Part shown: positions 1-5,518 of the stretch, in pieces
How the letters are laid out: each line of letters starts with the position of its first letter
How positions within the stretch are numbered: position 1 is the first letter of the stretch
NCBI GenBank assembly: GCA_903957405.1
Contig: CAJBPC010000119.1
Span: forward strand, 1 to 6,688
Direction of reading: 5' to 3'
Source of the DNA: an uncultured bacterium
Lineage (GTDB): Bacteria; Bacteroidota; Bacteroidia; Chitinophagales; Chitinophagaceae
Length of the DNA: 6,688 nt
Notes under the pieces: model-generated
Database searches by the model: none
Seen by the model: only the letters and a program-made list of their open reading frames with translations
What the model was told of the DNA's origin: nothing
Made by a program: the position numbers and the translations under genes

Positions 1-27
1 AAATTAAGATAAAGAGTAGGATGACTA

Positions 28-58
28 TTGCTGAATCTATGGGAAGGCAGTAGGTTTA
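28..58 (+). promoter_or_regulatory. Candidate Bacteroidota-type promoter for the L,D-transpeptidase gene
   Basis: Positions 27-30 read ATTG and positions 51-58 read TAGGTTTA, with 20 bases between them. The Bacteroidota primary sigma factor consensus is TTTG, about 19 bases, then TAnnTTTG; each element here differs by one base. Transcription would begin near position 65, leaving a leader of about 30 bases before the ATG at 96. The rest of 1-95 shows no supported gene. The match is short and AT-rich sequence gives such matches by chance, so this is tentative. Confidence 0.3.
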
Positions 59-69
59 CACAGATAAGC

Positions 70-99
70 ATGAAAGATAAAAAAGACAAGACCCCATGA
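70..99 (+). other. Nine-codon ORF overlapping the transpeptidase start (ATGA)
   Basis: An ATG at 70 opens a nine-codon frame reading MKDKKDKTP. Its TGA stop (97-99) overlaps the ATG at 96 in an ATGA arrangement. It could be chance, a leader peptide coupled to the next gene, or the true N-terminus of the transpeptidase separated from it by a one-base change in the CCCC run at 92-95. The lysine-rich peptide followed by the hydrophobic start of the next ORF would look like the charged n-region of a signal peptide or membrane anchor, which the downstream ORF lacks. No homolog comparison is possible here. Confidence 0.25.
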
Positions 100-611
100 A
101 CTTTTTACCCGTCCTCTATTGTTGGGCTCTTCTGGCATCTTTGGTGAAAACTGAGCCACCCGTGGAAGGATCACCCTATTCGATCATCATCGACAAATCC
201 GATTATAACCTGATGCTTTTCGAGGATGGTGAGTGGTTGGCCACCTATCCGGTGGTATTCGGAAGCAAGAACCAGGAGGACAAAAAAATGGAAGGTGACC
301 GTTTGACGCCTGAAGGCAAGTTCCGCATTACGTTGAAAAAATCCCACAAGGATTGGGGATATTTTCTGCTGCTGGACTATCCGAACAAGGAGAGTGTCGA
401 ACGGTTCAATGAAAGGAAAAAAACCGGAGCGATCCCAAAGTCTGCACGCATAGGCAACGGCATAGGCATCCATGGCACCCGTCCGCACGAGGAATACGCA
501 GTGGATAAATACATGAATTGGACGATGGGCTGCATCTCGGTCAAGTACAGTGAAATTCAAGAACTGTACGAAATGCTGCCCATCGGAACCCCCGTTGAGA
601 TCAGGAAATAG
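96..611 (+). CDS. L,D-transpeptidase catalytic domain (YkuD family) protein
   Basis: A 171-residue protein of the YkuD fold. These enzymes cross-link peptidoglycan stem peptides or attach proteins to them through a catalytic cysteine, outside the cytoplasmic membrane. The YkuD domain fills about residues 27-170. The conserved strand-loop FGSK...GDRLTPEGKF lies at 55-76, HGT at 126-128, and the active-site TMGC at 143-146, giving His126 and Cys146 as the likely catalytic pair. The usual SHGC-R motif is replaced by TMGC-IS, as in a subgroup ending WTxGCI...EI.ELY...GTPVEI, which fits the C-terminus here. Residues 3-17 are hydrophobic but no positive charge precedes them, so the export signal looks incomplete. 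An in-frame TAA at 78-80 makes ATG 96 the first possible ATG in this frame. The gene is short for the family and has no LysM or other wall-binding domain. It converges on acs. Confidence 0.85.
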   Translation: MNFLPVLYCWALLASLVKTEPPVEGSPYSIIIDKSDYNLMLFEDGEWLATYPVVFGSKNQEDKKMEGDRLTPEGKFRITLKKSHKDWGYFLLLDYPNKESVERFNERKKTGAIPKSARIGNGIGIHGTRPHEEYAVDKYMNWTMGCISVKYSEIQELYEMLPIGTPVEIRK

Positions 612-620
612 ACGGCACCA

Positions 621-2540
621 TCAATGGATAAGCCTGCCGTTGGATATCTCCTGCACCACTTGGGGTTCTAGCAGGGTGGAAGTGTCTCCCAGATTTTCCG
701 TCTCCCCTTCTGCGATCTTCCGTAAGATCCTGCGCATGATTTTTCCGCTCCTGGTCTTTGGAAGGCCCATCACAAACTGAATCTTGTCAGGCCTGGCGAT
801 CGGTCCGATGATGCGGCTCACGGTATATGCGATGTCACGGCGCGTGAGTTCTTCGTCGCCATGCATATGGCCGTACACGACATACGCATATATGCCCTGG
901 CCCTTGATATCATGGGGATATCCGACCACAGCACTCTCTACAACGCCGGCATGCATGTTGATCGCATTCTCCACTTCTGCGGTGCCGATCCGATGTCCGC
1001 TCACATTCAGTACGTCATCGACCCTGCCGGTGATGCGGTAGAAGCCGTTTTCATCCCGCATGGCGCCATCACCGGTGAAATAAAGCTCAGGATAGGCAGA
1101 AAAATAGTTCGTCTTGCAACGATCGTGATCGCCGTAGGTCGTGCGTATCACAGAAGGCCATGGGGAACGGAGGCAGAGGTTTCCAGAAACATTGTTACCC
1201 TCCACGACATGGCCATTCTCATCCACCAACACAGGGTCGACACCCGGAAGGGGGAGCGTCGCAAAGGAAGGTTTGGCAGGTGTTATACCGGCAAGGTTGC
1301 TGATCATCACACCGCCCGTTTCCGTTTGCCACCAGGTATCCACGATGGGGCAGCGACGCTTTCCGACATGCTCATCATACCAATGCCAGGCTTCCTCGTT
1401 GATGGGCTCTCCCACGGTTCCGAGTACACGCAGTGAATCAAGCTGCTTGCCGTGCAATGGTCCCAACCCAAACGCCATGAGGCTGCGGATAGCCGTAGGC
1501 GCAGTATAGAGGATGTTGACCTTGAACTTATCAACAATATCCCAGAAACGGCCGGCATCGGGCCAGGTGGGAATACCTTCAAATAGAAGCGATGTGGCAC
1601 CTGCACTGAGGGGTCCGTAGACGATGTAGGAATGACCGGTGATCCATCCGATATCGGCTGTGCAGAAATGAACTTCCTCCGGCTTGTATTGGAACACGTT
1701 CACGAAAGTGTAGTTGGTATAGACCATATACCCTCCGCATGTGTGAACAACGCCCTTGGGCTTGCCCGTCGAGCCGGAAGTGTAGAGTATGAAGAGCGGG
1801 TCTTCCGCGTCCATCTCCACGGCAGGGAAGGCGGGGTTGCCAAGGGTTTCCACTTTGTGGATCTCATCCTCCCACCAAACGTCCCTTCCCTTGATCATAC
1901 TCACCGGGGTTCGGGTGCGGGTCAGCACGATGGTCCGCTTGACGAACGGACAAGCGATCAGGGCATCGTCGATCACATTCTTCAGAGGTATATCCTTCGC
2001 GCCACGGAAAGCACCATCGCAGGTGACAATGAATTCCGCCTTCGCATCCTGAAGACGGTCTGCAATGCTTTGCGCAGAGAAACCGCCGAAGATCACAGAA
2101 TGGATGGCACCGACCCTTGCACATGCCAGCACGGCAATGGCGAGTTCAGGTATCATCCCCATGTAGATGCATACCCTGTCGCCTTTACGGACACCATTGT
2201 TATGGAGCACATGAGAAAACTGGTTGACCTTGAAATGAAGCTGGTTGTATGTCAGGATCCTGTGGTGCTCATCAGGATTATTGGGCTCCCAGATGATGGC
2301 AGGCATACTACCGCTCTTTTCAAGATGCCTGTCAAGGCAATTCTCCGTGATGTTGAGCTTTCCACCTTCGAACCACTTCACATTCGGCTCCGTGAAATTC
2401 CAGGACAGGACATTGTCCCATTTTTTTCGCCATGTGAAACTCGATGCGACCTCTCCCCAAAAAGCGGCAGGGTCTTCGATGCTTTTTTTCCACGCAATCT
2501 GGTATTCTTCGTAAGAACTGATCTGATAAGGGTATGACAT
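621..2540 (-). CDS. acs: Acetyl-CoA synthetase, AMP-forming
   Basis: This enzyme converts acetate, ATP and CoA to acetyl-CoA, AMP and pyrophosphate in the cytoplasm, through an acetyl-adenylate. At 639 residues it is close to the usual length of about 650. An N-terminal ACAS domain (about 5-60) precedes the adenylate-forming core. Visible motifs are YTSGSTGKPKG at 253-263, GWITGHSY at 298-305, GTVGEPIN at 374-381, DTWWQTETGG at 401-410, YFTGD at 487-491, GRVDDVLNVSGHRIG at 505-519 and PKTRSGKIMRR at 594-604. Trp404, with Ile300, Thr301 and Val376, matches the small acetate pocket of characterised Acs, so acetate is favoured over longer acids. Lys600 aligns with the lysine whose acetylation switches Acs off in Salmonella; no acetyltransferase or deacetylase is in view. 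An in-frame stop at 2571-2573 (minus strand) bounds the start, and no Shine-Dalgarno sequence is evident. It is divergent from the transporter at 2678. Propionyl-CoA synthetase is the main alternative. Confidence 0.96.
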   Translation of the reverse strand: MSYPYQISSYEEYQIAWKKSIEDPAAFWGEVASSFTWRKKWDNVLSWNFTEPNVKWFEGGKLNITENCLDRHLEKSGSMPAIIWEPNNPDEHHRILTYNQLHFKVNQFSHVLHNNGVRKGDRVCIYMGMIPELAIAVLACARVGAIHSVIFGGFSAQSIADRLQDAKAEFIVTCDGAFRGAKDIPLKNVIDDALIACPFVKRTIVLTRTRTPVSMIKGRDVWWEDEIHKVETLGNPAFPAVEMDAEDPLFILYTSGSTGKPKGVVHTCGGYMVYTNYTFVNVFQYKPEEVHFCTADIGWITGHSYIVYGPLSAGATSLLFEGIPTWPDAGRFWDIVDKFKVNILYTAPTAIRSLMAFGLGPLHGKQLDSLRVLGTVGEPINEEAWHWYDEHVGKRRCPIVDTWWQTETGGVMISNLAGITPAKPSFATLPLPGVDPVLVDENGHVVEGNNVSGNLCLRSPWPSVIRTTYGDHDRCKTNYFSAYPELYFTGDGAMRDENGFYRITGRVDDVLNVSGHRIGTAEVENAINMHAGVVESAVVGYPHDIKGQGIYAYVVYGHMHGDEELTRRDIAYTVSRIIGPIARPDKIQFVMGLPKTRSGKIMRRILRKIAEGETENLGDTSTLLEPQVVQEISNGRLIH

Positions 2541-2677
2541 GTTGAGGATAAATGAGAATATGAGCGAAAGTTAAAAAATATTCCACATCCCTGCCCTTCG
2601 GGAATGTGCAAATATTTATATTGGGTGCTATTTGGTACCATAAGCCTCATCGTTCTAAAAAATATCGGCACAACAAC
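2541..2677. promoter_or_regulatory. Divergent acs / transporter promoter region
   Basis: These 137 bases must hold the start signals for both acs (leftward) and the transporter (rightward). On the minus strand AATATTTG (2609-2616) matches TAnnTTTG at seven of eight positions and could serve acs. On the plus strand TATTTG (2629-2634) is a weak candidate for the transporter. Neither has a clear TTTG at the expected upstream distance. An imperfect inverted repeat (2576-2617) overlaps the acs candidate, and the perfect 8-base palindrome TGGTACCA sits at 2633-2640. Common regulation of both genes is inferred from the arrangement. Confidence 0.5.
2576..2617. repeat. Imperfect inverted repeat in the acs/transporter intergenic region
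   Basis: The left arm (2576-2591, AAATATTCCACATCCC) pairs with the right arm (2600-2617). The pairing is AAATATT with AATATTT (7 bp), CACAT with ATGTG (5 bp; C2584 to T2588 with A2604 to G2608), and CCC with GGG (3 bp). There is one asymmetric mismatch, one bulged A, and an 8-base loop (2592-2599). That is 15 paired bases. It could be a regulator binding site for the divergent pair or an RNA hairpin in the acs leader. No T-tract follows in either direction, which argues against a terminator. It does not match the CRP site. Confidence 0.5.
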
Positions 2678-4222
2678 ATGAATCTTAAAGGTCCCGCACA
2701 AACGGGAAATCCCATCTGGAAAGTCATTGGCGCTTCATCTGTAGGCACTTTGATCGAGTGGTATGATTTCTACATCTTCGGAAGCCTTGCGCCGATCATT
2801 GCCGCGCAGTTCTTCCCCAAATCCGACCCTACGGCCGCGCTGCTGGCGACACTTGCCACATTTGCTGCCGGTTTCATCGTCAGGCCATTCGGGGCACTCG
2901 TCTTTGGCAGACTCGGTGATCTTGTAGGACGCAAATATACTTTTCTGCTGACACTCATACTGATGGGTGGATCCACCTTTGCCATTGGCCTGGTTCCGGG
3001 ATATGAAAAGATCGGCTTTGCCGCTCCGATCATCATCCTCCTGCTGAGGTTGATTCAGGGCCTGGCACTGGGCGGTGAATATGGCGGCGCAGCGACATAT
3101 GTGGCGGAACACGCACCCAAAGACAAAAGAGGATACTACACCAGCTGGATACAGACGACTGCCACCCTGGGGCTGCTGTTGTCCCTGGGAATCATCCTTG
3201 GTACCCGAACCAGCCTTGACAGGAATGAGGCCCTTTCGATTCAAAAATTCGAAGACTGGGGCTGGCGGATCCCATTCCTGCTATCGATCGTACTGGTAGG
3301 CGTATCCGTATACATCCGGCTACGGATGAAGGAGTCACCCCTATTCACTGAAATAAAAGCAGCCGGGAAAATCTCGACAAACCCGCTCAAAGAGAGCTTC
3401 ATGCACAAGGCCAACCTGAAGATGGTCCTTTTGGCACTTTTTGGCATGGTGATGGGTCAGGGTGTCGTGTGGTACACAGGCCAGTTCTATGCACAGACTT
3501 TTATGGAAAATGTATGTCGCCTGGACTTCGGACAAACACGCACCATCCTTATCTGGGCCATCATGCTTGCGACGCCTTTATTCATCCTGTTCGGTTGGTG
3601 GAGTGATAAGATCGGTCGAAAATGGATCATGCTGGCCGGCATGCTGTTGGCAGTGGCAACATATCGACCCATCTATCAGACGATGCTTGAGATCAGCGAA
3701 ACGAAAGGTCAGACCACCGACCCTTCCCTGAGCCGAGTGGAAAGGAGCATCATGCCCTCCGACAACGCAGACTTCAGCCTGGTGCATGTTACCACCCATT
3801 CGTATTTCCAGAACGGCATCACGGAAAAGGAAATCCGCAGAGACACTTTGTTCAACGACAACAGAGCCACCGGCACCGGCATCGGGAAAACGAGTCGTGA
3901 ACTGCCCGACAGCAAGTACTGGCTGATGGTGCTGATGGTTTTCATACAGATCCTGTATGTGACAATGGTATACGGACCGATCGCGGCCTTCCTCGTGGAG
4001 CTGTTCCCTACGAGGATACGCTATACGTCCATGTCTCTGCCATACCATATAGGCAATGGTGTATTCGGCGGACTCACCCCCTTCATCGCACTCTTACTGA
4101 CCACCATCCACACCACAGACCCGCTTGTGGGTCTGTGGTATCCGATAGGCGTCGCCGTCGTTTGCCTCATCATCGGAACGCTGTATGTGAGCAACCGGAT
4201 AGATCCTAACGTAAACGATTAA
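2678..4222 (+). CDS. MFS transporter, metabolite:H+ symporter (MHS) type
   Basis: A 514-residue inner-membrane transporter with twelve predicted helices. The MHS subgroup (ProP, ShiA, KgtP and relatives) couples uptake of organic acids, osmolytes or similar solutes to proton entry. EWYDFYIFG at 27-35 is the subgroup's TM1 signature. GRLGDLVGRKYTF (77-89) and its half-repeat GWWSDKIGRKWIM (306-318) are the MFS loop 2-3 and 8-9 motifs. RLIQGLALGGEYGGA (124-138) covers TM4-5, and ELFPTRIRYTSMS (441-453) follows TM10. A hydrophilic stretch at about 335-412, rich in charged residues and without cysteine, extends the TM9-10 loop, which should face the periplasm. The frame is open from an ATG at 2606, but that adds 24 basic, non-conserved residues and lies within the inverted repeat, so ATG 2678 (MNLKGP) is chosen. 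It stands opposite acs and 9 bp before a small membrane gene, so acetate or another short carboxylate is the likeliest substrate, by inference. Sequence alone does not fix it. Confidence 0.9.
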   Translation: MNLKGPAQTGNPIWKVIGASSVGTLIEWYDFYIFGSLAPIIAAQFFPKSDPTAALLATLATFAAGFIVRPFGALVFGRLGDLVGRKYTFLLTLILMGGSTFAIGLVPGYEKIGFAAPIIILLLRLIQGLALGGEYGGAATYVAEHAPKDKRGYYTSWIQTTATLGLLLSLGIILGTRTSLDRNEALSIQKFEDWGWRIPFLLSIVLVGVSVYIRLRMKESPLFTEIKAAGKISTNPLKESFMHKANLKMVLLALFGMVMGQGVVWYTGQFYAQTFMENVCRLDFGQTRTILIWAIMLATPLFILFGWWSDKIGRKWIMLAGMLLAVATYRPIYQTMLEISETKGQTTDPSLSRVERSIMPSDNADFSLVHVTTHSYFQNGITEKEIRRDTLFNDNRATGTGIGKTSRELPDSKYWLMVLMVFIQILYVTMVYGPIAAFLVELFPTRIRYTSMSLPYHIGNGVFGGLTPFIALLLTTIHTTDPLVGLWYPIGVAVVCLIIGTLYVSNRIDPNVND

Positions 4223-4231
4223 CCGAATATC

Positions 4232-4477
4232 ATGAATCAAGTCAAAAAATACGGAGGCCTGATATGGATGGCCATGTGCCCGTTGGTGATATGGCTGCTT
4301 GCCGCCACTGCAATGGAGGAGATCCGAAAGCATCCGGTGATCGATACAAAGATCCAGTGGGGCGTGTTCGTGATCGTCTTCATCCCCATCTCACTCGGGC
4401 TCTTTTTGTTCGGCTGGTTCGCCTGGAAGGGCGAATACGACCACCTGCCTGAAAGTTCCGATGAATTGATACAATAA
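4232..4477 (+). CDS. Small two-helix membrane protein (DUF6814-like)
   Basis: An 81-residue protein with two clear hydrophobic segments, about 9-28 and 43-65, joined by a short polar loop (EEIRKHPVIDTKIQ). A charged C-terminal tail carries KGEYDHLPE (66-74). Lys5 and Lys6 near the N-terminus favour an N-in, C-in hairpin. From memory the pattern KxPVIDTKIQWGVF...GxxxxKGEYD resembles DUF6814, a family of small Bacteroidota proteins, but I could not search for it. The start is 9 bp after the transporter stop, so the two are almost certainly co-transcribed. An accessory or stabilising subunit of the transporter is a reasonable guess, with no direct evidence. No catalytic motif is visible. Confidence 0.8.
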   Translation: MNQVKKYGGLIWMAMCPLVIWLLAATAMEEIRKHPVIDTKIQWGVFVIVFIPISLGLFLFGWFAWKGEYDHLPESSDELIQ

Positions 4478-4483
4478 TCTTCG

Positions 4484-4545
4484 TGACAGGTCTCCGGAAA
4501 TTTGTGATGTCCAAGCGGGGATTGAGCAGTGCCGGTCGCCTGACA
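4484..4545. repeat. Imperfect inverted repeat upstream of gldA
   Basis: The left arm at 4484-4497 (TGACAGGTCTCCGG) and right arm at 4532-4545 (CCGGTCGCCTGACA) pair at ten Watson-Crick positions plus one G-T of fourteen: TG/CA, CAGG/CCTG and CCGG/CCGG around mismatches. They enclose a 34-base spacer. No T-run follows, so it is not an obvious intrinsic terminator for the transporter operon. It may be a structured leader or a spaced operator before gldA. The pentamer TGACA also occurs directly repeated at 4484 and 4541, so part of the symmetry may be coincidental. Confidence 0.4.
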
Positions 4546-4567
4546 TGATGCATCAATCACAATTGAT
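4546..4567. repeat. Overlapping palindromes abutting the gldA start codon
   Basis: TGATGCATCA (4546-4555) is a perfect 10-base palindrome. It overlaps a second dyad, ATCAAT (4552-4557), four bases, ATTGAT (4562-4567), which ends on the base before the ATG at 4568. In RNA the second dyad would put a small hairpin exactly against the start codon, where it could lower initiation. As DNA it could be an operator. Two out-of-frame ATGs (4545, 4548) lie inside it. No Shine-Dalgarno sequence is present. Confidence 0.4.
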
Positions 4568-5479
4568 ATGTCGATTGAAATCACGCATCTGATGAAATCC
4601 TACGACGGCAAGAAGGCCGTTGACGATATAAGCTTCTCTGTCAAGAAGGGGGAGATCACTGGATTTTTGGGACCAAACGGTGCGGGAAAATCCACCACGC
4701 TGAAGATGATCGCCGGCTATCTCAAGCCTAACAGCGGGGATATACGGGTATGCGGGATTCCGGTGTGGGATAATGCCATGCCGGCCAAAAGTCGCATGGG
4801 CTACCTGCCGGAGCTCAATCCCCTCTATCCGGACATGTATGTGCGCGAATACCTCGGCTTCATCGCCGGTGTGCATGGCATGGGTGATGCCAAAGCAAGG
4901 ATATCAGAGATCATTGAAATGACCGGGCTGACACCTGCGGCAGCAGGCAAGATCGAAGTTTTGTCGAAAGGCTATAAACAGAGGGTCGGCTTGGCGGCAG
5001 CATTGCTGCACGACCCGGAAGTACTGATTCTAGATGAACCTACCAGCGGATTCGACCCGAACCAGATCGCAGAAATAAGGGAGGTGATCCGTTCACTGGG
5101 ACAAACAAAGACCATACTCTTTTCATCACACATTCTGCAGGAAGTCGAAGCCCTCTGCGAACGGGCCATCATCATTCACCAGGGGAGGATTGTTGCCGAC
5201 GACCGGATATCCATCCTTCAAGCTGAAAGCGGCAGCAAGCGCTTGAAGGTGACTTTTCGTGAACAGATACAAACATCAACCCTTGAAAGCCTAACAGGTG
5301 TTGAATCCCTCAAAAGCGAAGATCTCCAAACCTGGACCATCCAGACGGGAGATACCGATGCACTCAGCAAGCAGTTGATGGAACTGTCTTTGCAGCAAAG
5401 CTTGAATATCGTTTCTTTGCAGACCGAAAGCGGATCACTGGAAGAGATATTCCGATCTCTTACTGCGTCAAAAGCATAG
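4568..5479 (+). CDS. gldA: ABC transporter ATP-binding protein, GldA-like (gliding motility)
   Basis: A 303-residue cytoplasmic ABC ATPase. GldA, with GldF and GldG, forms an ABC transporter needed for gliding in Flavobacterium, but close homologs occur in non-gliding Bacteroidota and their cargo is unclear. Visible motifs are Walker A GPNGAGKST (35-43, Lys41), GYLPE (78-82) at the Q-loop with Glu in place of Gln, signature LSKGYKQRVG (132-141), Walker B VLILDEP (152-158, Glu157), D-loop SGFD (160-163) where Leu is more usual than Phe, and switch His188. Residues about 225-300 form the C-terminal accessory domain typical of this class. The stretch ELNPLYPDMYVREYL and the signature sequence are what I recognise as GldA. 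The ATG at 4568 puts MSIEITHLMKSYDGKKAV in the expected position for the first strands. No permease partner is in the window. eno follows after 39 bp. A generic multidrug or CcmA-type ATPase is the alternative. Confidence 0.82.
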   Translation: MSIEITHLMKSYDGKKAVDDISFSVKKGEITGFLGPNGAGKSTTLKMIAGYLKPNSGDIRVCGIPVWDNAMPAKSRMGYLPELNPLYPDMYVREYLGFIAGVHGMGDAKARISEIIEMTGLTPAAAGKIEVLSKGYKQRVGLAAALLHDPEVLILDEPTSGFDPNQIAEIREVIRSLGQTKTILFSSHILQEVEALCERAIIIHQGRIVADDRISILQAESGSKRLKVTFREQIQTSTLESLTGVESLKSEDLQTWTIQTGDTDALSKQLMELSLQQSLNIVSLQTESGSLEEIFRSLTASKA

Positions 5480-5518
5480 AAATCCCAGCATTTACAACCA
5501 ATTAAAACCAACCTCAAC

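Noticed and set aside
1..53. Possible tail of an upstream gene ending at a TAG (51-53)
   Set aside because: Only 16 codons are visible, with no recognisable sequence, and the region overlaps the promoter candidate. It cannot be supported.
861..1436. Second long antisense frame (191 codons) inside acs
   Set aside because: It has no domain-like pattern and mirrors the acs coding sequence. It is a by-product of codon composition.
1632..2537. Long open frame (301 codons) antisense to acs
   Set aside because: It lies wholly inside acs on the opposite strand. Its translation shows no recognisable motif, while the acs frame is fully supported by family motifs.
2589..2602. CCC-TTC-GGG hairpin as a terminator
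   Set aside because: The stem is short and no T-run follows on either strand. It lies at the 5' ends of both genes, so it is treated as part of the larger inverted repeat.
2606..2677. Upstream ATG extending the transporter by 24 residues
   Set aside because: The extension is outside the normal MHS N-terminus, and its ATG falls in the inverted repeat. ATG 2678 sits 27 codons before the TM1 motif, as expected for the family.
4237..4584. Minus-strand frame of 115 codons covering the small membrane gene and the gap
   Set aside because: It is opposite a well-supported two-helix protein and crosses a non-coding gap and the gldA start. No homology pattern is visible.
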